Below, one piece after another: positions 24,053 through 35,980 of a DNA stretch of 64,000 nucleotides. Below the pieces are notes generated by a model that did no database searches, was not told the DNA's origin, and worked only from the letters and a program-made list of their open reading frames with translations. Numbering within the stretch: the stretch's first letter is position 1; the number at the start of each line of letters is the position of its first letter. Position numbers and translations under genes: made by a program. Location: the NCBI GenBank assembly GCA_016801885.1, contig CM028888.1:11703170-11767169 (forward strand). The letters are read 5' to 3'. This DNA is from Toxotes chatareus (taxonomy: Eukaryota; Chordata; Actinopteri; Toxotidae).

Positions 24053-27000
24053 ATGAGCGCAGACACGGTGGAACAGTCGGAGGCTCCAGCTGAACAGGCA
24101 GGTAAGGATATTTCACCTTCCTTATGGTGCACTCAAACACCGCTGAATCATCTGAACACACAGATAAGTTCAACAGATGTGACTGAGGAACCTGTGTTGT
24201 TGCTCGGCTGTGTTTATTCTGTCACTGCTGGTGATGCCGGAGTTCCACAGAAAGAGTTTATTTTCTTTACGTGTGAAAAAGGTAAAAAGTTAAGGTTCTT
24301 TAGTTTTTATTTGATTTGTTCCTTTAGCAAGTCACATTTTACCATCTTCAACTTGAAGAGTCTATGATAGGAAGCTTACTTGTGTGTAAATTTATAATGT
24401 TTAAAAGATCTCTGGAAAAATGATAACATAATTTACTCTTGTCTGACTGAAGTGAGCCAGTGAAGAATCTTTGGAACATTTTACACATGAACTGACTTTG
24501 TGGTCATAGGTTTTATCACTGTTCAGTGATCTTTGCTGCTGTAATTTACATCAGGTTTTAGAAACATTTAAGTACAACTTTTCACAGGACCTCCCTCTGA
24601 CTAGACGCAGAACACTAAACAACAAATTCTTCCTCATACTGGTCCACATGATAAAAGCTAAACAAGCAGCACTCTGACTTGCTCCCGTTTCTCAGGGAGC
24701 CGTGTGTGTGTGTGTGTGTGTGTGTGAGTGTGGATACTGTGGCAGTTGGTTACTATACCAGGATGCACCTGAGGCTGTTTGCAGAGAAGTGCTCTCTGCC
24801 TGGGGGGCTGAAGACAGCAACGAGCCGAAACGAAACCAGGAACCAGTAACAGAAAATGTGGAACTTTTATTTAGACAATGGCTGCGTGCGAGAAGTCAAC
24901 GGCTCTGTTTCATGGAAGAGCTGAATGTCTGTGTTATTGTCAATGTATGATCATCCAAAGACATTTTGTAAGTGTGTGATCAGGTACCATGTGCCACAGT
25001 TGTATTTTTTATGCAGCTCTTATCATTAGTCATGTCACGGTCTATTTCCAAGTGGCCTTGCTGTATTATTTTAAAGGGTTGTTTCACTAAAATTTGAGTT
25101 ACAAGTTTTCTCCATTACCTCTATAGGTGTCTATATATGCAGATATTGTTGGTTTTATTTGGTTTAGGTTTTTCTGCCCCTGAGATTTTTGCCTCCATCC
25201 ACTACAATGGGAGGTGAATACAGTCTGTGGTGTTCCCAACAAAGAAAAATAACATTGAAATAGTAAACAGCAAAGTATCTTTCCAGGAAAGACCTCACTG
25301 TTTTCATTGAAACCACTGAAGAAATATTCCCTATAAAAACGGTTTACATGCGTTTAACTATCCACAGAAACAGAGACTTTTTCCCTATATATAAATTATT
25401 TTGAAGGTGATTTTTTTTTCAGCACTGTGAGCACAACACACTTAATTTCATTCACCTCCATTTTGCTGGCATGCAGGCAGAAATCTCAGAGGCAAACAAA
25501 TAAAACCAAAACTATCTGCATGGAGAGACATCACTCGAGGTTAGTGAGAACGTGTGGAATTTTTATTTTGTAATTTGGGTGAACTGACCCTTTAACTCTT
25601 CAGCATTTAAAGTGTTTTGAAATCAGGTGGAAGACAGGAGAGGAGAGACACTTTCACTGGACACTGCGATTGTCCCAGTAGAAACTTGTAGCATTCATGT
25701 TTACAGCTGTGCTCCAGTGCAGAACAGGATGAATGTGCACCTGCACCTGCTTAACTCTGGGCAACTGAGTTTCCTCAGAATTGTGTCCACATACACCTTG
25801 GAGGTGAACTGCTGCCCTTTTTTGCACCACATGCAAGTCACAGAGTCGAGGTGGATTGTGACCGAGTGCAGGGCTGCATTGATACCACAGACTGGGGTTT
25901 GTGTCCAGAGTCTAGTGTGTGATTAGATTTAGGCAGCTAAAACACTTTAGTTAAGGATAGGGAAAGTTCATGGTTAAATGTTAACAACATGAACACATTC
26001 TGTCTCATGTTTCAAATCACTTTTGACTTTTTTCTGTAGGACTATGATCGTTCCCTAACTTAACCCAAGTGCAATGAGTGCCTGAACCTGACCATAAAAA
26101 AGCTGACTCATGCTTAAGTTGCTAAGCGCTAACACTGTAGAGAAAACAAGAAAGACTTGTTGCTCGCTTTGTGAAGTTTCAAGGCTGGTAATGTTCTATA
26201 CACTTCTTATTTTAAAACCAAGAATTAATTGATCCTATTAATTCTGTGGAGCCAAAGCCTGATAGCTTATTCATCAGTGCCACAGAACTGTACTGTTGTC
26301 TAAGAACAATTTAAAACAAATCAATGAGTCGCAACACAAAGTGAAATGTTCCTTCATTGCCTCGGACATAGACAATGTAGTTTATTTTGACCACATCCTA
26401 CACATACAATCATGCTGCTGTAAATACACAGATTATCCATCCTCTGCTAAAAATAGTCCCCAACAAGTTCCTCAGATACTTCAGAAAGCAAATCGGAAAG
26501 TATTTGTCTTTTCATTGGATTTGTTGACAATAACAAAAAAATATATAGACTATGACCAGCTACTGATGAGCATGTTGCGTCATTTACTGTTAGTACAAAA
26601 TTTAAATACACAGTGATTTTTGTATAATCCTAAAACTCCTAAAACTGTGTATTATGAGAATTAGTATTTAGTACATACAGTATAGAGAACAGTTAATATG
26701 CGGTATGGAATAAGAAACAGCTTCTGTACTATGTACTATTGAACCTTGAAGACTAACTTAAGTCAGGCAGATAATTGTGCCAAAGGGATGATATCACTCC
26801 ACTTGTTCCCAGTGCAGGTCACTTGCATTTTGTTCACTTTTCAAAATTTGAATCTAGGCCTAACAGATGGCGTAAAAGATGAAATGGCTGGTTAAAATGG
26901 ATTTTTTTTTCAGTGCTGTGAATGTATGTATGCACTTCTGTGTAATAATTATTTCCAGTACGTGCGTGCATGCGTGTGTGCATGAGCTCTAATACAGCCT

Positions 27001-30000
27001 TCCTGCACTCCAAGCTTATTTGCATGACTTGGTCATTTCCATACTGGAAGCTTGGCTGTGAAGCTGGTTGTACTGGGGCATGAGTACCATGGTGGGTTGG
27101 TGCTGAGGTCAGAGGGGGAGGGGAGTGCATGTGTGTGTGTGTGTGTGTGTGGTGTCTGGAGGGGGTTATAGATGTATTTGCATTGTGAGTCTCCAGCACC
27201 TCACTGCCTCTCTCTCATACACACACAGTCCCAAAAGCCCCATTTGACATTCAAATGATTTGAGCTTTATCCAGCACACCTTTGAACTCTCCTCCTCTAT
27301 CAGCTCCCTCCCTGTCCTCTCCACATACACTCCACACTGAAAGCTGTACATTTTAGGAGGAAAACCTTCTTGAAAAGACCTGTCAAAAGGGTGTTTTTGT
27401 ACACACAGCTGTGTGTGTGAACAATAAACAGTGGTGAAGGACATATCTAGATGCTTCGCTTTGGTAAAAGTACCAATACCACACTGTAAAATACTCAAAG
27501 TCCTGCGTTGAAAAACGTTACTCAAGTATAATGAGGAAAATCTACTCAAAGAATGAAATTAAAAGTACCCAGTGCAGACTAACAGCACCTGCAAACACAG
27601 CAAACCTGTGACTTTTATATTATTACATCACTTTTACAGCATTTTACTGTTGTAGTTGAGGTGCAGTTAATTTTTAATTATTCCATATATTGCTATATTA
27701 TTATTAATTTGGCAAGCCTTTTCTTGATGAATCAAATGATAATTTGGCTTGTAAAACTCCATCAGTATTACCAAAAGCCAAAGTGTAAAATTTTACTTGT
27801 GCTATTAATCTGTTTTTGTTGTAGTTAGCTGAATTGTTTGTTTTAGTTTGCACTGATGCAGTTGGTTTTAAGTCTATTTCCTTACCTGGTTTATGTCTGT
27901 CTTTTAACATTTTAATTTGGGAACATGTTAGAGATAATTGTTCTTACTGTGACATGTTATTCATTGAGTGGTGTGTTTCGTAAATCCATAAATAAATCAA
28001 ATCAAACTGAAAACAAACTGCTCAGAAAACTGTTGCCAAAGGCTGAAAAAGTCTGGCTTATTTTTTTGCAATAGTTTTTGTTAAGTTTAATTTAATTTGA
28101 AATAAAGTTAGATTAAAATCTACGGATGCTGTTTGGAAATTGTCACTGCAGCTGTAACAAGAGGAAGATCTAGTGGTGAAATAATGGCATAAACACATGT
28201 GGGCTAAAGCTGAATGACAACAGAATTAATGTAATCTTTGTATGATCTGAATTGTTTTGAGTGTCAAAGAGCACCATCTTAACAACCCGAATCTCCTTCT
28301 CTTTTCTGACATTTAGAACAAAATGGAATCGACTTCAATCGACAAGTGAGTAACTGAGTTCATAATATCTTACTGCACTGTCCTGTGTTCAGATTCCAGA
28401 GAATGAGGATTTCATGAATGGGATCTCTGTCACCAGCAGGATATTGGATTGCTTTGTGTAACATGTAGAAACTTTTTCCTCCTGGCTAGCATGCTCATAC
28501 ACAGTGATGTTTGTATCCAGCACAGTGGGTGAAACTGATGCCTTTTCAGGACAAACATAGATCAAATCTATTTTATGTGTACATTTATTTATTTATTTTA
28601 TTTATTTAAGTTTCACTTGACAGATCACAAAATTTATTTTTTACAAAGACTTAAAAAGCAACTACACACTGTAGTTTTTAGCAAATGTTACTCAAACAGG
28701 AGTAAATATTGCATTTGTTGAGATTTTCAGTGGTGGATTAACACACATTTAGTACTGACAAACCCTCATTTGAGTTGCAAGCACTTTAACCAAAGAGTGA
28801 TATTTCCGTCTCAGATTAATTCAGTTGAACAGTTTTTAAGGGCCTGAAGTGGTAAAATTGTCCAGTAAATAATTTAATTTTTATAAAAAGGCTCAGTTAT
28901 TTCCTACCACAGCTGGGTAGTGTTGTTTCTGGCAAGTGTTACTCAAACAGGAGAAAACATTAGTTGGGACCATTTTCAACCACAGATTAATACACACTGG
29001 ATCCTCTAGTGAGTGTTTACAGCAGGAGTGGGACTGACTGAAAACATCATTATGAAGGAACTTGTTACCCAGTGTACCTGTGCAGCTCATTGATGTAGTT
29101 TTTGGACAACATTGGAGCTCTGGCACAGGAGAACAAGATAAATCAGACTTTACCTGTTGATAGGATCGATACATTGCTGGTTTTGGTCTTTTCATGGGAA
29201 GAAACCCATAGAATATCAAAAGAGTTTGTGTAAGTCTGTATTCTTTGGCAGACTTGATAAGGAACCTCAGTTGGAATATAAATAACCCAGAGCCATATGA
29301 ATGGTACTAAATGTTCCTTTACCAGAGACATAAGGTTCAACTGACTTTTAGACGGCTAACATCCTCAGGATAAACTACCTGCCCTCCCCACAGAAGTCAA
29401 CAATGACTGCCATCTCTTTCAAAACACTTCAAATAGTTTGCAGCTATTTGGATACTTCTCCAAACAATCTTTTTGGCAGCGGAGTACTTTTCTTTTAGAG
29501 CGCATGTTTTCAGGAAGTGCCATGGCTTTCATGAGTTGGGGAGGGGGAGGGGGGAAACTGGGGAAGGGGGAGGGATATTTGCATACTGGCCTCGTACAAG
29601 GGGAGGGAAAGAGTCTGTCACTCTTTGTATAATGTTTAGTGACCAAACTGGTCCTGGACCTGGTGTACATGAGTCTGAGTGCGGGAATGTGTGTGTCGTG
29701 TGTGTGTGTGCGCACTGTCTCATACACACACACACACGACACACACACACAGAGTCTGATGTACACAAGCATGCATAGATTTGCCCCTGACATTATTCAC
29801 CGACAAAACTTTATTATTTAATCTATTCACAAGAAACCAGAGTTAACGCTTCTTTGTTGTGTTTTGGCGTCTCAGATAAAGACAGAGGACATCCACGACT
29901 CACCTCACTCAGCTTCCACACTGAAAACATGTCACCTGACACAGAGCTCTCCAGTGCCTGGAGGGCAGCTGACTGGGGTGAGACACAGACTCCAAATCAT

Positions 30001-33000
30001 TCAACAACATCTCAGAGTGTCATGTTACAGTACATGAGCCTTTCATCAGAGACTCTGTCTCAGAGAGTGGCAGTGATGAAAGAACCATTCTGATTTACTG
30101 AAGTAAAAGTAGAAATATAAAAACATAAAAGTACTGCGTTTTGAATCTCTTTATATTCTTATCATTGAGCTATTATTGCAGCTGCATTAACAAGGGAGGA
30201 AGTAACTAAAGCAATTAATTCAAGTACTATACTATATAGAAATTAGAAGTACTTATATTTTACATTAATATTTTGATTTTATGCTACTTTTTGCTTTCAC
30301 TCACTACATTTCAGAGGGAAATGTTTTTTTTTAAATTCATTTAACTGACAGCTTTAGATACTGTAGAGACGGGTTACTGCACAGACTAATATTTTATAGA
30401 CATCATATAATGAGCACATTAAATATGGTGCACTGTTATAGATCAAACTACCCAGCAATATATATAACAGTTAAAATCAGCTCCAACTTAATCAGTCTAA
30501 TTTAAATACTGCACTAGTACTAGTGATATTGTGATTGGTTGTGCAGGAGCTTTCACATGCTGCTAATACTGCATCATATTTTTGAAGCTCATCATATGTT
30601 TGAAGTACAACTTCCTCATATTTGCTCCATAGGACAGTGCATGGATAAATGCACTAAACTATCAAAAGTTAAGGTACTCATTATGCAGAGAGGTATACTG
30701 TATGTCATACACAAGCAGCATAAAATCAAAATATTAAAGTAAAGTACAAGTATCTCAGAATTAGTGGTATGCTTATGTAAATGTGCCTTCCACCACAGCA
30801 TAGTGCTCTTATAAAGTGTATTCACTTTAGACTGAACTCTGAAGCTTAGCCTCCATGTACAGGTGAGTTAAGTTAATTACATTTTTTTGTTGTTATTGTG
30901 TTTTTTGTTTTGCTCCAGGAGCTCACCTCTCTCCATACTATGCAGCAGCTGGTTCTGATGCCACCGTCTCACCTGTCATCTCCCTCCTCTTTCCTGCTCT
31001 CCCAGAGCCCCACGAGCCACCAAGGTGGAGTCTCATAAAACTTCAGATGCTGTCTGGCATACTTTCAGCGATTTACGGCTTTCTTTTAACCTCTTAAATA
31101 CCACTGAACAAATGAACTACAACTGGATTATATTATTTTGTTGTTTTCCTTTGCAGCTCTTCTGCAGCAAAACCTGCTGTCCCTTCCTAGCCAGAGTCAA
31201 ACTAGTCTTCTTCAGCATCAGCCTGGACTGGCTCTTACTCCACAGGTAAATCCAGTCCACTTCCTGTCTATACACACATCAGCACAAGGTATAACATTCC
31301 AGGAATGTCAGTTGCCTAATGAATACTTGTATGTGAAAAGAGTCGCTCATAGTAAAAGAGACAAAGACAAATCAACCACCTCTGCAGTTCTCCTCAGCTC
31401 AAGGGACATTTATAACATCTTTAACTCATTTTGTTTTTACATCCTGCAACTTTACAGTTTAGGTTCACTCTAAAAACCCGGCATCAAATAAGTTGTCCCT
31501 CAAATAAGTTAGAGGCTTGCTGGTGAACGCAGTGTAACATTCAGCAGTTAAAGAGCTAGATGTTAACGTCTGTGTGCTACAGGAAAGCAAAAGCCTGGTC
31601 ATCACCTCCATCATGTAGAAACTGAAGTATTTCTCTCTGATGTTGGTCTGGTCCAGGGTATGAGTCGCTCTGGTCTGGCAGGACCATCTATGGAGAACCA
31701 CATGGACATGTCTCACCTGCAGATGCCCAAACACATGTCAGTACCACCACAGGAAGAACCCAGTGATCTGGAGGAACTGGAACAATTTGCAAAAGCATTT
31801 AAACAGAGACGCATCAAACTGGGCTTCACTCAGGTAATAAAGAGGAAGAACCCCACTTTGTTTTCCTTTAAAAACCTTCAACAACGTCACTGTGTTTCCA
31901 GATCTCATCAATTACTTTATTAAGTACAATGTGACCACAGTGGATAGAAATGATGGACAAAACTGCAAAAATGCAATTCAAGGTGTAATAAACAAGAATG
32001 ATTCTTTAACAAGGGTTATAATAGTTGATAGTTGTGTGTGTGCTCTACCACAGGGAGACGTGGGCCTCGCGATGGGAAAACTGTACGGGAATGATTTCAG
32101 CCAGACCACAATCTCTCGCTTCGAGGCTCTCAACCTCAGCTTCAAAAACATGTGCAAGCTCAAACCTCTGCTGGAGAAATGGCTGAGTGATGCAGGTACA
32201 ACACAGTGAATACCATTTTTATTTTCATTTTTCATTACAGTTCCACTGATGATTCTAGCTTGATGTGAAAAACCCTTAAAACCAATGGGTTATCAGACAT
32301 TAAATGATACTACAATTGTATGTATCTGTAACAGTTCTCCTTGATCTATTACCACTAGTCTTATCTTCTACAATAACTAGCATTGCCTCATACTTGCAGC
32401 CTCTGTTGATTTTGGGACTGAGTTTTTGTAGAAGCAGGTGAAGTAGATGAACTGAGTAAAGTTTGGAACATTATTGGTTAAAAAGGTTTTACTGCTTCAG
32501 AAATATTAACTGTAAACCCTTCTCAGCATCTGGTTAAGATTGAGCTAAAACCACCTTCTCAGTGGAATAGTCTGACATTTTGGGAAAAACACTCATTAGC
32601 ATTCTTGCAAAGAGTCAGATTAGAGTCTCATGTTCATGCAGGGGATTCTTATGTTTGGGCAGTAAATGTGAAGTAATGTTTTATGTCCATGTTACATTTG
32701 TGTTCCCATAAGAGAACTCACCTTCTGACTCGATGAGCAACCCTACCTCTCTGCCGCCCTTGATGGAGGGCTACGGCCGCAAACGGAAAAAGAGGACGAG
32801 CATTGAGACGAACATCAAGCTGACTCTGGAGAAACGTTTCCTTGATGTGAGTTCAAGACTGAGTCAATACTGAATGAGCTTTTATAGTGAACCATCTCTT
32901 TTGTCTAAGTTATAGAATTTATTGGCTGTAGAAGAAATTAAGCTGTTTGGACTTTTAAAGTAAAGCACTGTCTTAATGACATTAGTCATTAGTGCAGTCT

Positions 33001-34817
33001 ACAGTGTGTGTCCCTTATCTTTGTGTACCTGGATCTGGACTGCCTCTCAGGAGGAACTGGAATAGCTTTGGTGTTCCTGTAACCTTTGATCTAGCACCAT
33101 CATCAGGTCATAATTTGAATTTATCCAACACTTTGGGTCATGACAAATTTTTTGTTATCAATGGTAACACTTTATTGAAACTCCCATTATTTAACATTTA
33201 TAAGCAGTATACAGGCATTTAATGTGCATTAAATAATGTGCATTTTATATTATTACATCTGTGTTTCCCTATATTGTATTTCATAAATATATCATCATTA
33301 TATTGTTTTTCAGAACCCCAAGCCCAACTCAGAGGAGATAACAATGATCTCCGAGCAGCTGTCCATGGAGAAGGAGGTAGTTCGAGTCTGGTTCTGTAAT
33401 CGGCGCCAGAAGGAGAAGAGGATCTACTGCCCAGTGGCTAGTTTACCTGTCAAATCACACAGCTACAACTCCAGAATGGTTAGTTTTTGTTTTTTGTTTT
33501 TTTTATGTGGCAGGTGTGTCTGCAGCTGAAATACTACACTATTCTCATGTGACACTTCATACTTTCCCTTTAATTCATGTTTCTCTGGCAAGAATCAGCA
33601 CAGTGTGGCATTAATGGAATGCTTTCATGAATTTTACTAATATGCTAATTTAATATTAAAATCCTACTGTGGTCTAAAGAGAAACTGATCAGGGTGTGTG
33701 GTCAGCACACCATATCATCCAGTGTGTGTGTGCTCACAGGTGCAATAGCTCAAAAAGGAGTAATAGGAAGCAGTGAAAGAATGATTTCCTACACTTGCTA
33801 ACACTTAACTCTAAGCCCCTTGTTTACCATTTATGAGGTAAATAAGGGGCTCTTATCATCTGGTTAGCAGAATCTGGCCGAGGTAGCCAGATACTGCTAA
33901 CCATGTCCTGTCTCCAGCTTTGTACCTAACTTACAAACATGAGGTTGACATGGATTTTCTCATCTTATATACATTTTCACACTATTTCAGGCCTCAGCAT
34001 CCAGATCCTACAGCCCTCTGGCTTCAGGTGGAAGTAAGTTCTGTTTCCTAGATGCACCTGTTGAGAATGACCCACTCATTGTTACCTGATTATGATTCAC
34101 TCTGTTGTGACTGACACATGTATGTTCCTCTACCTTAGCTCTGGATTTTATAACATTAGAGTGTAGGTTCATTCTTGATCTTGGAAACAACGTAACATTT
34201 TCACAAATGTCACAAACACACTAATATAAACTCACACAAAAAATGTTTGTGCATATTTAGTAAAATTTTTCCTTTTCTTTTTCCAGTTTCATCAAATTCT
34301 TCTCCAAACAGTGCTAGCCGTGAAGCCTCTCCCAACGGCCTGTCCACAGCCTCTGCCTCTTTAACGTCTCAGACCAACCCAGCCTCCTACAGCACACCAG
34401 GGTAAGAGAAATTCACCTAATCACCCATGCAGGCTGCTTTTTTCTAAAACTTCTAAAAATGTGTAACCAGAAACATAGTTCAATATTTTAATTCATAACA
34501 ACAGCTCAGGGCCCAGAAACAATCATAACTCTCTGTAAAACCATATATCATTTTTACACTTTGACTTTTGTGCGGCTTAAACACACTAGATACGACATGT
34601 TAGCTGGTGAGCTTTAGATGTGTTGGAGCCATTTTCAGTCTGTCTGCTAAGTTAAGATAACCGACATGAGAGTGGTGTCAGTCTTCTCGTCTGACTCTTA
34701 ATTGCTGCCTGAAGTTATATTTTCTGTTACTTTTATTTGTCAATAATCCTGTGACCCTCCCTTTGACCTTTCAGCTCCTGGTACCGCACATGGAATTCCG
34801 CTGCATACCATCACTGA
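24053..34817 (+). CDS. pou2f3: POU2F3 (Oct-11/Skn-1a): POU-homeodomain transcription factor
   Basis: Coding exons are 24053-24101 (exon starts 24045), 28317-28345, 29876-29977, 30919-31024, 31157-31245, 31657-31833, 32054-32195, 32713-32846, 33314-33478, 33991-34033, 34287-34401 and 34775-34817. All phases close, giving 397 aa from the ATG at 24053. The frame is open upstream to the acceptor at 24041-24044 and encodes DIK before the Met. Human POU2F3 has a few residues ahead of a matching DIKMS, so a short upstream coding exon probably exists. Domains: Gln/Leu-rich N-terminus (QQLVLMPPSHL), POU-specific about 158-231, Arg/Lys linker, homeodomain about 254-313 with VWFCNRRQ. Separation from POU2F1/F2 rests on the C-terminal SWYR...W end, GRKRKKRTSIETNIKLTLEKRF and NCP-like/YNSR residues. 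Known role: identity of tuft and type II taste chemosensory cells, and keratinocyte differentiation. Confidence 0.95.
24700..24729. repeat. (TG)n microsatellite in pou2f3 intron 1
   Basis: About 13 TG units ending in GAGTGTGG. Confidence 0.85.
25075..25591. mobile_element. 517-bp foldback (MITE-like) element with TTAA flanks
   Basis: The left half (about 25075-25290) and right half (about 25350-25591) are imperfect inverted copies. Ends read AGGGT... and ...ACCCT, each flanked by TTAA (25071-25074 and 25592-25595). Matching inner blocks include 'tgaatac' with 'gtgaatg', 'ggttttattt' with its complement, and 'tctgagatttttgcct' with 'aatctcag'. No protein is encoded. TTAA target duplication is typical of piggyBac- and Kolobok-mobilised elements; the family is inferred. 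Confidence 0.7.
27123..27153. repeat. (TG)n microsatellite
   Basis: About 13 TG units in pou2f3 intron 1. Confidence 0.85.
27455..27610. repeat. Dispersed fish repeat (family C: AAAAGTACTAATACCACACTG type)
   Basis: Contains 'ggtaaaagtaccaatacc', 'acactgtaaaatactc', 'aaagtcctgc' and 'aaaagtacc', a motif order seen again at about 38300-38480 and partly at 21640-21960 and 30090-30420. This pattern is widespread in fish genomes. Boundaries are approximate. Confidence 0.6.
28640..29340. repeat. Two adjacent copies of dispersed repeat family A in pou2f3 intron 2
   Basis: A partial copy (28640-28765) and a longer one (28885-29340) share 'tactcaaacaggag', 'agattaatacacac' and 'gcagctcattg', in the same order as copies at 37061-37510 and 57711-58230. 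The right part contains 'cttttcatggga', matching the 'aaatcccatgaaaa' terminal motif of the family. Confidence 0.55.
29538..29574 (+). other. Strong G-quadruplex-type G-run cluster
   Basis: Seven runs of three or more G separated by 1-5 nt (GGGG-A-GGGGG-A-GGGGGG-AAACT-GGGG-AA-GGGGG-A-GGG). It lies on the sense strand of pou2f3 intron 2, about 300 bp before exon 29876-29977. Confidence 0.75.
29664..29764. repeat. Imperfect ~100-bp palindrome built on TG/CA
   Basis: The left arm has 'tgtacatgagtctgag' then TG repeat with one 'tcg' interruption. The right arm has CA repeat with the matching 'cga' interruption, then 'agagtctgatgtaca'. The centre is about 14 nt (29711-29724). At least 22 bp beside the centre pair perfectly, with further partial pairing outward. 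Confidence 0.75.
30090..30420. repeat. Family C repeat fragments in pou2f3 intron 3
   Basis: 'tgaagtaaaagtagaaatat', 'aaaagtactgcg' and then 'actcactacatttcagaggg' resemble the fish repeat that is also seen at 21640-21960 ('taactacatttcagag'). Confidence 0.5.
31657..32195 (+). other. pou2f3: pou2f3 POU-specific domain exons
   Basis: Exon 31657-31833 ends with the start of the domain (EEPSDLEELEQFAKAFKQRR...GFTQ). Exon 32054-32195 finishes it (GDVGLAMGKLYGNDFSQTTI...NLSFKNMCKLKPLLEKW). The recognition-helix residues (SQTTISRFE) match class II POU factors. Confidence 0.92.
32713..33478 (+). other. pou2f3: pou2f3 homeodomain exons
   Basis: Exon 32713-32846 holds the linker and homeodomain helix 1 (RKRKKRTSIETNIKL). 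Exon 33314-33478 holds helices 2-3 with WFCNRRQKEKR, including the Cys typical of POU homeodomains. The residue after RI is Tyr (314), where relatives usually have Asn. Confidence 0.92.
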
Positions 34818-35415
34818 TAAACATGAACTGTATCAAATGAAGCTTTTCAAGATTGTGTTTTTTTTTTTGTTGTTGTTTTTTTTTTGAGATGGATGTACAC
34901 TTAAGATGTGGCAGAGTAACACAATATCCCCGTTATGAACGGGGTTACACCTACAGGCTAAACCTTTGATGGACCCATAAGGCAAAACAGCAGCACAAGC
35001 AAAGGACTGCACCACACCACACCACACACTTCTGTAAACACACACGTCCCGACAGACAGCCCCAAGCTGTTTGATTTGTGTTCAGGTGACTCTTTAACTC
35101 TGCTTAGATCAGCTGCAAAGATGAAGAATACACAGAAACGCACACACACACACACAAAAAAAAAAAAAAATACTGGTGGGAATTCTCATGCCTAAATGTT
35201 TGTGGCTTGGATTTTTAACTATCAAGACTCAAATAATCTGACTGTTGAAGGATTCAGGTCCAGATTCTCTAAGATTGTGTGCCAAGCTGTTCATTACGCC
35301 ATCTACAATGATCTCTGTTATGTGTTCTTATGTTCATATTATAGTGTTGTGTTAGTGAAGTTGATGCATTTCGTACTGCTTGCCTGTCTAAATAAATATG
35401 CAGTCAAAACAATTT
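34818..35415 (+). other. pou2f3: pou2f3 3' UTR
   Basis: Runs from the TGA at 34815-34817 to AATAAA at 35391-35396 (inside 'tctaaataaatatgc'). It includes a T-rich stretch at 34857-34884 and a (CA)n-A(n) tract at 35135-35170. Confidence 0.7.
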
Positions 35416-35516
35416 AATAGATTTAATAGAATTTTCATCTATACACCAATGCAACACACCGTCAGTGAACAGAACGGCTTTTGATTTGGTCATTTTAGTT
35501 CTTTAAAGGAGAATTC

Positions 35517-35980
35517 TGGTTTATTAAAGTCTTATTATTGCAAATTTGGCCACTATTTCTATCAGTTCTAATAACACTGTACTTACCACAGTACTTAAGA
35601 AATCTGGGAAAGTGACGCTGCGGCAACAAAGGCCAATGAAACAAGGAACATGATCAGACAAGAAAACTGTATGCTCACTACTACGGTATGCAGAGTAAAT
35701 AAAAACTGAACCAAAGTGTCTGTCTGTACATTGCGATGGATGTTTACAACAGTCATAATTTTATTGTTTCTTATTTTCCCCCTAAACAACTTTGTCTAAC
35801 CTGAAGGGTTTGTTTACAACTTGTCTGATTGTCTGCTCATGTTTTCTCTTGTTCAGTGATGTTGCTGTAGTTTCCCAGATCTCAGCCATTAACGTGGTGA
35901 GGACCATGTTAGGAATTATGGATAAAACTACAAAAAAAAAAAAAGACCCAAGATTTAATAAACGGGAATCATAACTCACT
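35517..35980. mobile_element. 464-bp foldback (MITE-like) element with TTAA flanks
   Basis: The left arm (35517-35690) and right arm (about 35805-35980) are imperfect inverted copies. Blocks such as 'ggtttattaaa', 'atctggga', 'gcaaca' and 'catgatcagacaag' reappear as complements on the right in reverse order. TTAA flanks both ends (35513-35516 and 35981-35984). No coding capacity. Ends differ from the 25 kb element, so it is probably a separate family. Confidence 0.7.

Noticed and set aside
26834..27549. Two overlapping 120-codon - strand frames
   Set aside because: They run through a TG repeat and a family C repeat; no conserved motif or splice structure.
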